Of a stretch of DNA of 64,000 nucleotides, positions 31,501 through 43,092 are shown in pieces. Within the stretch, counting starts at the first letter, position 1. Each line of letters begins with the position of its first letter. Both the position numbers and the translations under genes were made by a program. Source of the DNA: Trifolium pratense (lineage: Eukaryota; Streptophyta; Magnoliopsida; Fabales; Fabaceae). The notes beneath the pieces are model-generated. The model had not been told where the DNA came from. It saw only the letters and a list, made by a program, of their open reading frames with translations, and ran no database searches. The DNA is taken from assembly GCF_020283565.1 (NCBI RefSeq), contig NC_060063.1, positions 44,290,856-44,354,855 of the forward strand. The letters run 5' to 3'.

Positions 31501-34500
31501 AGTAGGGTAGGATCTCCGATCTTGGTTGGGATCTTAAGTTTTACGATTTTTCTACCCCCTTTTGATCTTAAACAAGATCCCGTTTGCTAAAAAACCACAG
31601 AAAGCAAGTCCCCACTCTTTTGGGCTAGGAACTGGATATAGTTGACCAGGTTAGATACACATTAAAATAACGGGAAACAACAGAACACACGTAGTTTTTC
31701 ATGTATTTTTGCTTAAAAAAGCCCTACACCCAAGTCAGCAGATGGCCAACCTGCGCCGAATGCTATCAGATTAACATAAAATTGAATTGAAGGTACAACA
31801 TGAAGAAGTATTGGTTGATACAAGGGAAGATTCTTCAGGTGAATTGGAGGTGTTGGTAAAATGGCTTCATTTATCGGATTGTGAGAATAGTTGGAATGCT
31901 GCAGCCGGCATCCAAGAAGCAATCTTTGGTATCCAACTAGAGGACAAGATGATTCATTCTTTGGGCGGGGGGCCATTGGTAAGAAGCAGCATTCAACATG
32001 GACATGTGACGAGATAAGGAGAGCAGAGGATTACAGCCTCTGAATAAGTTAAGACAATTACACAATGCAACAGCAAAGCTAACCAACTTTTAGTTGAGAT
32101 GGTAAGTAGAGGAAATTAAAAGATGAGAGGAACGAGAAGAGGCATTAAGTGTAGTCATTGTGGTGGGCGAGTTCTGCTACATACACGCTGCAAATTTGGG
32201 AATCTGGGTTCAAAAAAATTTGAAACTTGAACTCAATTGTTTTTCTGATCCGGTTCTTATCAGAAAGGATATCCTAGAACTAGCAAGAGAGACAGGAATA
32301 AATGGGGAAGCATTTGTTTCTACTATACTATAGAAAAATAAAATTATACCCAAGTAATCGTCAATGTCACCCTTGACAATGAGTCCATCAGGTCCAGTTC
32401 CTTTAATGCTGGAGAGATTCACCTACATACATGTGGTAAACAGGTTATGTAATGTCATAAAAATGGCTTAATTTAGTTCGTTAACAGAAAGATCTTCAAC
32501 CATGGAATTTAAGTATTAGTAACTGACATTTTTCTCTTCAGCCAACTTTCTCGCAAGGGGACTAGCAAATATGCGATCTCCAGATGAAGGTGGTGCACTA
32601 GGTTTGGAAGCCTTTGGCTCAGGTTCTCGGGCAGGCTCCTCTACCGCCTCTTTCTTTGGGGGAGGTGGGGCAGATGATTCTTTGGCAGGGGGGGCACTAG
32701 ATTCAGATGCTGAAGGTTGGTAATCTTTAAATTTTGCAATGTCCTCCTCATCTTCAACAGTTACAGCAATTACCTATGAAAGAAATTCTTTCTGTTACCA
32801 ACATGGATACTTTTCATAAGAGAATATAGTTTGGAGTGTAAAGAAAAAAATATTCTGGTAAATTCAAACTGTGATAAAGAGCCATTTTTAAGTAAGAGAA
32901 AAAGAGAAGTGGGGAGAGCTAGACAATATCAATACCTCACCAACTTTAATTTCTTTCTCTCCCTCCTTACGTACTATTTTGGCCAGATAACCTTCCTCCA
33001 TGCACTCCATTTCAACTGTAGCTTTATCCTTCATTTGCAATACAAATTATACATCATTTAACACAATAATTTAAAATGTGATATTTTATATGCAATGTTT
33101 ATCACTGGTACAAGAATCATACAGTTTCAACTTCACAAAGCACTTCACCAGGAGAAACTTTATCACCTTCTTTCTTCAACCATCTTGCAATGTTACCCTG
33201 CATATCATTGGGAATCAGTTAGAGTAAACCATTAACCACTATATGACAATCTTACGGGATTCAGAAATGTACAAACCTCTGTCATTGTAGGCGAGAGAGA
33301 AGGCATTCCAATTTCCTGGTGTGGGGGGAGATCTGAAAGATATTCACCATATTTGGTGATGAAATCATTAAGCACACAATCATTGATATTCCCAAAATTT
33401 ACTATTTATTTTATAAAAAAAAGAGAGAAAAAGTAGGGATTAAGGAAAAAATCTACAATCCTCGTAACTTTTGGAAAAATACAATTATTTTCTCCAAACA
33501 ATTATATTTTCAGGTAACAACCAAGTACATAAAGTAACCTCTCCCTGTAAGGGGCAGGTACAAGATCCAAACAAGATAAATGATGCAGCAGTGTAGACTT
33601 GGCATGGAGTAAAAGGTCCCATAACAGTGAACAGTTTAAAATAAAGCTTTACATAAATGCATTCAAGAGGTGTGGGACTATTTTTGCATCTAAGGAGAGT
33701 TGGACATTGGCATGGTATTAAAACATTAATTACCACGTTTTTAAGAGCCTGAATCTTCTACTATATTCTTTGAATCTTTGTAAATTAGCTAAATGTAGCA
33801 CAAGGTATAATAGGTATGTGGATTATCCACGCTTCAAGCTCAGAGTTATAATGCAAGGTAGCATGTTAAAGATATCAAATTATCACGTCTACATAACAAT
33901 TTAAGCATTTAGGAGAATATCCTCCACAAACCATGACACTTATTAAGGGATACTTAATATATTGTCAAAAAACACCCATTAAAAAGCCTCATAGCTCAAG
34001 TCAAACCATTGTCAAGAACACTAGTCAAAAACTCATACTGATTTGCTCAAGTAGCTCAGCATTTGCAGTCTTTCATTGAGCAGAGTTTCCATCCTATAAA
34101 CTATTTACAATAGCAACAAAACTAACATAACAGGTCAAAAGATGCAGTGGTTTGTTGCAGCCTGCCCAATAGTGTTTTGTGTTTAATGCACACTTCTATT
34201 TAGTTCGAAGTTTCTTTTTGCCAAACTGCAGAACAGAACTTTTAGAACTGCAGTGCTGTTGACACTTAGACATAAATGTGTATTGAAAGCAACATTTGGG
34301 TGAGGCTTCTCACCCACATGGAAAATCCTAGATCTTTAGATGGTTCACTCAAAAGCAAAACATTCAACTGAATATAAAACCATAGAGGAACAAAAAAAAA
34401 CATGTATATTTCAACCAGGGTAATAAGATATGATCATGAAATGTCAAATGACATGGAGGGAAAAATATCAACACCAAAGAACCATGAACTGTACCTGAAG

Positions 34501-36035
34501 CTGATGCATAGCCTCTCCTTGACATAACCTGTGAATTTCTTTTGAAGGGCATGGTAAAATGAAAATGAGTAAGTTACAACATGTAATCCCATATTAAAGC
34601 AAGACAAATACAGGAAAACAACATAAAAATTTGACATAATTGAAAACAACTTACTGTGAAATCTCTCCATTCAACAACGACTCCCTCATGTAACCCCTTT
34701 TCGTGGTGGACATGTTTCTCTTCTGTACACCAAAAGATGATTTCTATGAAAAAGAGAATATGGGTCAGCCGAGAAAAATAGCTCACGGGGAGGGTGTAAA
34801 AAAGCAAGGAATAGATTGGCACTCATGTAAATGAGCTCTACTCACAGTAAAGCTGGGAGCTGATTCAGAGACACGGTTTCTCGCTGAAGACTCACAATCT
34901 TGTAATCGAGTTTTCCGCACATCTAAACAATAACCAACTATAATTATAAATTCATACATAAAATAAAACATAGAGAAGATGAACTAGAAATAGCATCATG
35001 CACAAGGTTCCTACACAATATTGCCAAAAGGTGATAGTATATTAAAACTTAAATCACTGAGGGAATGTTTGGATAAACAGCTTATTTGCAACTTATTATA
35101 GTATAAATGATTATCATGATAAGTGCTTATGCAGTTATGCATAACCTATTTCTATAACTAAAGATAAAATAAAGTTAAATTGTTTTTCGTATTAGCTATA
35201 AGCTAATTTCATAAGTTATCTTGGAGAACTTATGAAAATAAGCTGAAAACATTTTATGAACATGAACTAGTAATGAAAATAAGTTTTTTTCATAAGTTCT
35301 CCCAAATAGTCTCACAAAACGTACGCCATTAGATAAGCTGTATGAAGCAAATCCAAACAAACCCTAATTGTTTTCGTATAATCTATAAGCTAATTTCATA
35401 AGTAATCTTGGAGAACTTACAAAAAATAAGCTAAAAACATTTATGAACATAAGTTTTTTTCATAAGTTCTCCCGGACAGTCTCGCAAAACTTATGCCATT
35501 AGATAAATTGAAATAAGCAAATCCAAACAAGCCCTAACTATTAATCTGACTACTGTCAATGCATCTATAGCAAATTAAACATTTCAAACGTTTCCCTTTA
35601 ACACAAGACACATAAAATTCATTCCAACTAAAAACTTGCTAAAGTTTTAATTTTTTATTATTTTTTTATAATATGATATGATTATAACAAACCCAGAATA
35701 TGAATTTCCCATTCAAATTTAGTCACAGTCGATATTAATAAACAATAAAAAAGAAAAAGTACCACGATTTCGGTTGATAGATGAAGGTTGAACATCGCTG
35801 CAAAACCAACGAATCAAAAGAGCACGGTCCTGGTGTAACAAGCTCGAAGCATTTCGTAACTGCAATCATATCATATAATACAAAAAAACAAACTTTAAAT
35901 CAAAAAAATCAAAAAATAAATCAAAAAATAAATAAATATGAATTCGATGGAAAAAAAGAAGAAAAAGATGAATATGATAAAGAGGATAATTGAGGAAGCA
36001 ACCTTTTTGGAGTGATTGAGTAAATGAGAAGCCAT
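28536..36035 (-). CDS. dihydrolipoyllysine-residue acetyltransferase, E2 of mitochondrial pyruvate dehydrogenase
   Basis: Nineteen exons on the minus strand, all GT-AG: 36003-36035, 35763-35859, 34846-34922, 34655-34722, 34495-34517, 33277-33332, 33123-33197, 32936-33028, 32528-32773, 32350-32422, 30708-30805, 30333-30418, 30180-30255, 29582-29649, 29428-29494, 29243-29338, 29050-29152, 28849-28944, 28536-28606. They sum to 1602 bases, 533 residues, close to plant homologues (about 540). E2 moves the acetyl group from lipoamide to CoA and forms the core of the complex in the matrix. Domains: basic mitochondrial presequence (1 to about 99); one lipoyl domain (about 100-180) with the lipoylated K145 in ETDKATVEM; Pro/Ala/Ser-rich linker (about 185-238); E1/E3-binding domain (about 240-281, [17 protein letters not shown]); catalytic domain (about 300-533) with DHRVIDG, catalytic H506 and D510. 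Exon 5 is only 23 bases. Introns hold transposon fragments but the frame is intact. Confidence 0.93.
30806..32349. other. large intron of the E2 gene with repeat insertions
   Basis: Intron 10, 1544 bp. It holds a region rich in GGATCTTG/CAAGATCC motifs (about 30950-31590), probably a degraded DNA element, and a gypsy chromodomain fragment (separate entry). Confidence 0.6.
31787..31978 (+). pseudogene. Ty3/gypsy integrase chromodomain fragment
   Basis: The plus strand reads EVLVDTRE ... [17 protein letters not shown] ... [18 protein letters not shown]. The pattern EVLVKW-x-x-L-x-x-x-E-x-SW...LEDK-x-x-x-x-GGG is the C-terminal chromodomain of plant gypsy elements of the Tekay type. Only this tail is present. 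It lies antisense in intron 10 of the E2 gene. Confidence 0.65.
35050..35537. mobile_element. MITE with an internal tandem duplication, in E2 intron 2
   Basis: Ends GAATGTTTGGATAAACAGCTT and, read from the right, GGGCTTGTTTGGATTTGCTTAT. About 165 bp (35187-35370) is repeated at 35371-35537, with shared blocks AAGTTTTTTTCATAAGTTCT and AATCCAAACAAACCCTAA / AATCCAAACAAGCCCTAA. Confidence 0.75.
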
Positions 36036-36074
36036 GTTATTGAGATTTGGGGAAAAAAGTGGAGAGGAAGAAAA

Positions 36075-36083
36075 TTAGGGTTT
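36075..36083 (-). promoter_or_regulatory. telo-box in the E2 leader
   Basis: AAACCCTAA on the minus strand, 40 bases before the ATG, followed by TTTTCTT; the TIM23 leader has AAACCCTAACCCTAATTTTCATCTT shortened to the same core. Confidence 0.65.
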
Positions 36084-36778
36084 GTGGTGTGAGAGATCGG
36101 ATCAAGTAAAAGATGGAAAAGGAAATGGCATGGCAGCAGCTACCGGCAGCATACCAACCCAGAAGAATATTTATTCTTTCTTTCCTTTTTTAATTTTATT
36201 CTTTTCCTTATTTGTTTTATTTTATTATTTAATTGTAATAAATTCCTGCAAATTATAAAATAAAATAAATCAATAAATATTATACTTAAGGTTGTGTTAG
36301 GGTTAATAAAAAAAAAAAAGAAAGATTGTGTTGTGTTATGTTGTTTCTTAGAAAAATAAATATTGTGTAGAGTGAGAATAGTTAGGGATTGGAAAATAAT
36401 TTTGTATAGAAAATATATTTTGTAATCAATCGTTAGTTGGTTTATTAGTGATTGACACTGAACTTTGTAGGGAGGACCGCAATTCGATCTCATGCAACTG
36501 CGATCGGGAGGGGCTGTAACCACTTAATGACAAAACTGACCCCCAAAACCAGGTTAAACTGGTGGTGAAAACCAATATATATATTTTGTACGACTTACGT
36601 ATAAATTAAAAAAAAAAATCATATAGAAATATATCTTGTATGACTTACGTAAAAAAAATATAATAAATTAAATGTATTTAGGAATATTTAATTTCGCATT
36701 TGTAGCAAACCGTACTTTAAAGTGTGCATCTAATATTGTTTTTTATTTCTCAATCTTAAAGAAATTTAGTGCAAAGTT
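36084..36778. other. E2 upstream region and a SINE-like repeat
   Basis: The first part is the likely E2 promoter. At about 36440-36565 is a repeat containing GCAATTCGATCTCATGCAAC and GATCGGGAGGGGCTGTAACC, which looks like a dispersed legume repeat with an imperfect pol III B-box. 36570-36700 has two copies of a TTTTGTACGACTTACGTA-like motif. Confidence 0.4.
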
Positions 36779-37157
36779 GCGACCTCCTAAAGCTCCCCGT
36801 GTCAAAGAGTTCATCTGGCATCCTCCTCCCTCCCTTTGGGTTAAATGAACACTAACAAAGCTTCAGTTGGTGTCCCTGAAATGGCTGGTTATGGTGGAAT
36901 TTTTTGAAATTCTAGAAATGTGCATTTGCGAAGTTTTGCTTTGAACATTGGTGCGAGTAATGCTCTTTTAGTGAGTTAAATGGTGCCATGGTAGCTATTG
37001 AAGTTGCTGCCTCTAAAAATTGGTCTAATTTGTGGTTAGAATTGGATTCTGGATAGATAATTTTGGCGTTTAGAAAACCTTCCATAGTCCCTTGAAAGAT
37101 TAGAAACTGTTGGCTTAATTTTTTGCATATTGCCGAGTCCATGAGGTTTACGGCCAC

Positions 37158-37214
<57 letters not shown>

Positions 37215-37345
37215 GGAACCATTGTGCATATATTTGCTAGTATTGGCCTTAGTGTCCAAAATTTCACTTGGTGGAATGAGGTTCATATAGATATTAATAT
37301 GGCTTTTGCTAGGAATTTTATGGGTGATCCTTATCATATATTTGT
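36779..37345 (+). pseudogene. second LINE-type RNase H relic, split by a TA microsatellite
   Basis: In broken frames: RPPKAP then SVGVPEMAGYGGIF, RSFALNIGASNAL, GAMVAIEVAASKNWSNLWLE and, after the TA run, NFTWWNEVHIDINMAFARNF. This order is the RVT_3 RNase H fold (D-G-x-S...GG-F-R...E-x-x-A...L-W-LE-x-DS). Stops and frame shifts are frequent. Confidence 0.65.
37160..37211. repeat. (TA)n microsatellite
   Basis: Unbroken TA run of about 52 bases inside the RNase H relic. Confidence 0.95.
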
Positions 37346-38308
37346 TTACTTTAATCTAGTGGTTTTGATTGATGTCCCCCCTTGTCTTTCCTTTAAATAT
37401 TCTCTTCATTTTATATATACTCTCTCCGGTCTTAAATATAAGAGAAAATTTACTTTTTAAATTAATTAAAAATTTAATATATTTGATTCATAATATGAAC
37501 TAGATACATGAAATTCTCAATGAATTTAAAAAATATTTTTTCTCTTATATTTAAGATCGAATGGAATATATCCCTAGGAATGTTTTTGCATTCCTTTTTT
37601 TGCAAAAAAAGAAAAATAAAAAAAATTAGGTCTTTAAATTTTATAGATAATAAATAGGTCTTTAAGTTTCTAACTTGTTACATTATTACCTTTCTTTCGG
37701 TTATCCTTCATTCGAGCTCGGCCTAAACTGTCTAGTCCTCACGATTCATATCAGATAGAACGTTAAATTCATCATTGTTAACATCAGAATTAACATTCAC
37801 GTTAGCTTTTTATAAACGTAGGATAACATGAAGAGTAACAATACAACAAGGTAGAAAACTTAAATGACATATTTGTTATCTGAAAAACTTAAACAATCTA
37901 ATTGTTACAAACGTGAAAATTAAAAACCTTGAATGCATTTGAAAAAAAAAAAACAGATTGTGTAGGGTGAAAATAGTTTGGAGAATTTTTTCGTATATAA
38001 AAATATATCTCGTATGAAATTGCATTTAAACTTAAAAAATAGTTTGGCTTACCTATATTGGTTTATGACATATATAGAAGCTCGATATTAGTTTTCTCCG
38101 GGTGAGTTGTATTTATATGATAAACGTTAATTTGCAGTTTGATGTTGGAGGAGATGTGAATTTTCTAGAGAGATGTTTAGGCAATATATAGTTTGTGGTT
38201 CTGGTAATAAGGAACTTCAAAAAGAAGGTTACAGTTGACCAACAAATCCGGGGCAATATGTTATGCAATAGGTCCATGGATATCAACAATATATCTGAGA
38301 GTGTATAA
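37346..38308. other. intergenic, MITE-like fragments
   Basis: No gene. 37425-37575 has a short inverted pair around CTTAAATATAAGAGAAAATTT and AAAATATTTTTTCTCTTATATT, a typical MITE. 37620-37940 contains repeated TCTTTAAGTTTCTAACTTGT-like blocks, also seen at 54570-54760. Confidence 0.4.
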
Positions 38309-38770
38309 AAAATTAAGGGCATCTTTGTTATAAATTTTTTTAAAATAGATTCTTGTAATATTAATTTTGTTTAAAAATAATTTCAAAGAAACTTTTTATA
38401 AAAGTTTCAAATGAAAATTTGGTTTGAATAGTTATTCTTAAAATGTAATTTTAGGTATTTGATCATTTTATTGAAACTTTTTTTGAATATCAAAATTTCG
38501 AAAAAACACTTAATTTAGAAGCTATTTCCAATAGATTTTTATAAAAATCATTTTTGAAATACAACTTCTTCAAAAAATTGTTATTTTGACTATGTTTTGA
38601 TCTTCAATAACGCGTGTTTATGTTATATCATCTCAAAATTAATGTTTCAATTTATAAAAAATGAATATAAAAAAACTTATAATATTTTGAAAATCAATTT
38701 TAAAAAATCAATTTTAAAAAATATAAAAAAAAAAACTATTTTTTTAAAGCTGAAACAAACCGGACCCTTA
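38309..38770. mobile_element. MITE copy B (intact)
   Basis: Ends GGGCATCTTTGTTATAAATT and GCTGAAACAAACCGGACCC. It matches MITE copy A (16889-18395) in inverse orientation and shows the site where the solo LTR entered copy A. Confidence 0.75.
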
Positions 38771-38780
38771 AATCTGAAAA

Positions 38781-40239
38781 TGTCAAGTAGCTATCTGGAC
38801 TGGGCAACGGTCCAAGATATATTTAGCAAAACCCAATAACGAACAGCCCAATACATCCAAGCCCAATAAGTAGAGGGGCGGCCCAAATTGCCTTTAATTT
38901 CCATGAGGCCCATCACATATTCCAACTTAGTCTATCACCCACTCACTCACGTTCATCATCCAGCATCATGGCACCCCCATCTACTTTAAAAATAGGACCT
39001 CAACTCCACTCACCATAACACGATCTCTTACCCACCTAAAGCAAAGAACCAGCTATAAATAGACCCCCTTTACTCTTGGAAAAGGGGGAGAAAAAATCTA
39101 ACTCATTATGGTATAAACTTAAGCCTAGAATCTTCATCATCTAGCTAAATACACACCCTTAGGGGTGTGCATGGTTTGGAAACAACACCACGATTGTTTT
39201 GGTTCTAAACTAAAATCATTTCAATGACAAACCGGTTATTTTTTAAAACTAATTTGGATTTGGTTATTAACCGGATCGAAACCAATATATAACCGGTTTG
39301 TAATAAAATTTAAGTTATTCACATAATCCAATTTTAAATAGGTTTTTTACTTAAAGTAATTTTTTTTAGTTGATTAAAAAAATAAATTTATTAATTATTT
39401 TAAAAACATAATTTTTCATTTATTTTATGATTGAATTGGTTTATAATCAACCCACAAAGTATTTTTTCTAAACCCAAATTATTTTTTACTTAGCCGAAAA
39501 CTTGTTTTTTATATTGCTTTAAAAATATTTTTTATTATTTAAAAAAAGAGTAATTTTTAAAATTAAAAAATATGATTTTTAAATACAAAAAAAAAACTAA
39601 TATTTATTATAGGAAAAAAATTAAAATACTAAATTTTTGAAAAACTAAAAACATTAAAAACTGATTTTTTAATTATTTTAAAAAAAAACTGATTTTTTTA
39701 ATTATTTTTAAAAACTAAAAACATTAAAAACTGATTTTTTTAATTATTTTAAAAATAATTATTAAAAATCTAATTTTTAAAATAAAATAATAATAAAATA
39801 GTATGGGTGGTTGGTGGTGGCCGGCCGCCGGAGCACCACCGACCGCCGTGAAAGTCGCCGGAGGTTCGCCGAAAAATCACAGTCCGCCGCCATGCCGGTC
39901 GGAGCACCGCCGTGTCGGCCACCGGTGGTCCGGCGTTGACCGCCGTGTTGACCACCGGTCCTCCACCACCTCTTTTAATTAATTATTTTATTATATAATA
40001 AAGAATTTTAAAAAATTGAAGATTAGGTCTAAATTAGCTATTGGGCCTGAATTTTCAAACAAATTCCAAACCAAATTACAAAATGTGGTTATGGTTTATA
40101 ATTGGTGTTTTTTTATTGGAGTGGTGTGGTTTTTTTTCTTAAATGGATTTTGCAAACTAAAATTGGATATGGATTGATTAGTAATTTGGTTAAGGATAGC
40201 CAAATTTTTTGCACACCCCTTATATTCTTTGCAAGAACA
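38781..40239 (+). repeat. gypsy-type LTR, split by a TTA-target element
   Basis: Starts TGTCAAGTAGC, has a TATA box (CTATAAATAG, 39053-39062), and ends GCAAGAACA just before TTGGCGCCCACCGTGGGG, the primer-binding region often seen in plant gypsy elements of the Tat/Ogre type. Without the inserted element (39162-40219) the LTR would be about 400 bp. No matching second LTR is seen, so the element is truncated. Confidence 0.5.
39162..40219. mobile_element. 1058-bp element with TTA target duplication, PIF/Harbinger-like
   Basis: Terminal inverted repeats GGGGTGTGCA; flanked by TTA on both sides (39159-39161 and 40220-40222). Most of it is very AT-rich, but 39815-39970 is a GC-rich block full of CCGCCG/CCGGTGG. 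No transposase is seen. Confidence 0.68.
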
Positions 40240-40990
40240 TTTGGCGCCCACCGTGGGGCCTTCGTAAAACGATTCCCAGGCCTCAAGTTTTACATCGATG
40301 GCGGACGATCTTGGGTGGCGGATTAGAAAGAAGCAGAAGTTCAAAATCCATAAGAAACCCATATACACAGGGACATGTCTTCATCTTCGCAACCGCCGCA
40401 CCTTTGTTTTCACTCCGTCCATCAACCTCTGCGTCGCCACATGACACTGTTCGCGAATTCACCACTATCTTCTCTATGGAGGCTCTGTTCCCAGCCCAGA
40501 TCGTGTTTTGTTTCAAACTCACGCATTTTCTACGGCACCGCCATCGTATATCGCAAAGAAAGAAAGCCAATCTGAGAAATCAATCACGTTGGCAAACATT
40601 TCCAGTTGAGAGCTGTCTGATTTGCTCTTCGATGTACCAAAAGGTTTATTCATTTGTTTTTGGTATGGTCGCCGCTAGCCAAGCTTCGGGCAGCAACAAT
40701 GTAATCGTCGTCGCCGACGTCAGGTTTGGAGAAATTGTCATCGCTGCAGTCAAATTTGTGAAGGAATCGCCATGTCATCGTTAGATTCGTGTAAGAGCCC
40801 CTGCGACGTAGCCAGAATTATCACGGAACCGGTCTAGTGACTAGGTTCGGAAAAAAGATGATGGTTGAAGCAAATCAACATCGAAGGGTCTCCGGATTTA
40901 GGACCATAACCCAGGTGATATCATTCTAAATCTCCTTGATGAAATTTATCATTTTATATGTTTTCAATAATCGATGTATATAAAAGCCAC
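40240..40990 (+). other. internal 5' part of the truncated gypsy element
   Basis: Begins with the primer-binding site (40240-40257). Open frames here (for example 40209-40784) show no gag domain and are interrupted, so I do not call a gene. The sequence is less AT-rich than its surroundings. Confidence 0.4.
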
Positions 40991-41671
40991 TAGGGTTGTC
41001 AATTTGCATTCGGTGGAGCGGATCCCCGCGGGGATTGCCTCGTTCGGAGCTCCGAATACAAATATTTTATCCCCGTAGGGATGGGGATGGAGGCAAAACC
41101 CCCCGCAGGCACTTTGAGGCGGGGATCGGGGACGAATCATCTGTCCCCACGGATTCCCCGAATCCGTCCATATACACACTATATATTATTATTAGTAATT
41201 TAGTATGATTATTAGTAGCCAAATGTTTTTGCAATGTTTTTAGCATGATTATTATTAGTATGATTATTAGTCCATTCACCGAACTGCCATACTTTGCTAT
41301 GAAATATTTTGGCCGTTAGGTTTTGTATGATTATTAGTAGCCAAATATTTTTGCAATGTTTTTTGGTTATGAATGCATTATGTGTTGTTTTTATTATTTA
41401 AAAAAGAAAGATGCAAAATATTTGTTTTTTTTTTTTAAATAAGACAAAAAAAATAACGTCATAATACTGTTATAATTTGACCAAAAAATATAGAAATTTT
41501 GTTAATATTTAATATTCGTGGATCCCCGTGCGAACCGTGGGGATCTGTGGGGATGAGAATGTGGACAAATATTCCTCCGTGGGGATGGGGGCAAAATCTC
41601 CCCCGCGTGCACTTTGGGGCGGGGAACGGGGAAGCTTCCCTCACACATTCTTCGCCCCGTTGACATCCCTA
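40991..41671. mobile_element. non-autonomous hAT-type element
   Basis: 681 bp; terminal inverted repeats TAGGG-T/A-TGTCAA; exact 8-bp target duplication AAAGCCAC (40983-40990 and 41672-41679), the hAT signature. GC-rich blocks near both ends contain runs such as GGCGGGGATCGGGGA and GGGGCGGGGAACGGGG. No transposase. Confidence 0.88.
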
Positions 41672-41944
41672 AAAGCCACCCATAGATGAATCTATATTAT
41701 TGGAAGAGAACACATAATTCATTCACTGTCATCTGTTGTGATATATTGGTTAAAACTTGAAACTCTTTTATCAGCACTATAATTACTTGCCTTCATAATA
41801 TTACTTACATTTTGCGAAGAATTAGTCACATATTCAACCACAAGTTATCACTTATAACAAATTGGTTATATTCTGCTATTCAGCCACAATAACGACACCT
41901 ATATCGGTGATTTATATTACTTGTGGTTATGGTGCATAAACTTC

Positions 41945-42743
41945 TTCCTTATGTACCATGCATAAACAATGAAATTACTCCACGCACCCCCATATGCTAC
42001 CCCCATTACTCGCACTCCCATTTACTCTGCGCCCCCCCCCATATACTACCCCATTTACTCTCACGCCACCCATTTGCTTAGCGCACCCCCATTTTTTTCT
42101 TTTTCTCCCCTAGATTTCATACGAGCCCCCTGGTTTTTTTTCCTCCGCTAGATTTCTAGTGCGCCCCCATTTCTAGTGCATCCCCCAAATTTCTAACGCG
42201 CCCCCAATTTCCAATTAAATAATAACTTTTGTTCCTTTGAAGTACATATTATAATAATCTATTTTCAATTAATTGTGCTGGATGATTATATAGTCATATT
42301 TTAATTTAAAATTACATACTAAAACATGTACTGTAATTATGGTTTAATTTAATACAATTAACATAAATCATTAGAGGAAACCATTGTTTTTTTGTTTTAT
42401 TACAAAACAATTAGACAATTATTTTTGTTTCACATAGAAAACTATCAAAACCATTAAACCATACTTATGGTTTCAGTAATAATCAGTATTTAAAATTATT
42501 AAACCATTTAGTGTAAAACCATTTTACAATGCAAATGGTTTGAGTGTATAACTATTTGAAACCATTTAATCAGCATAATGGTTTCCATGATTTTTTTTTT
42601 GATCAAGGTTTTCAGGATTTTTAAAACCATAAAAACACAATATTGGTTTCAGTAAACACATAAAACCATTTTATAATACAAATAGTTTCACTGTTTAACT
42701 CTCTGAAACCAATTTACCAACATAATGATTTCCAGAATAATAT

Positions 42744-42745
<2 letters not shown>
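41945..42745. mobile_element. diverged relative of the foldback element at 24.1-25.3 kb
   Basis: Starts with TTATGTACCATGCATAA, then a C-rich array of CACCCCCAT...-type units (about 41975-42210), then an AAACCAT/ATGGTTT region (about 42375-42735). The opposite arm is missing. Confidence 0.65.

Positions 42746-42747
<2 letters not shown>

Positions 42748-42786
<39 letters not shown>
42748..42786. repeat. (AT)n(GT)n microsatellite
   Basis: AT run passing into GT repeats. Confidence 0.93.
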
Positions 42787-42899
42787 TTTTCTTTCACCTT
42801 AGTGTACAAAATGACATAAAAATACATGGTTAGTGGGTAGTTTTTTTTTTGGTAAGTGTTAGTGGGTAGTTATTATAATTTTTAAAAAATAAATAAATA

Positions 42900-43092
42900 A
42901 AATTAATGAGGGTAAATATGAAATAAAATGAAAAAGCTATAAGCTATAAGCTTATACGCTACTTGAAATAGCATCTCAAAAAATACTATAAGCTAGTTAG
43001 AGAAGCTCGTTACCAAACACTTCACATTTTTTTCAAACAAGCTTATAAGCTAGTTCAATAAACTATAAGCTAGCTTATTGGACTTACCAAAC
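42900..43092. mobile_element. MITE of the CTATAAGCTA type
   Basis: Contains AAGCTATAAGCTATAAGCTT on the left and AACTATAAGCTAGCTTATTG with TTACCAAACGAGGCC on the right, in inverse arrangement. This is a familiar form of legume MITE. Confidence 0.5.

Noticed and set aside
36912..37337. Minus-strand frame with a YIYIYI run
   Set aside because: Translation of the TA microsatellite, antisense to the RNase H relic.
40209..40784. 191-codon frame downstream of the gypsy LTR
   Set aside because: No gag or host domain, and competing frames of similar length on both strands; probably chance in a less AT-rich stretch.
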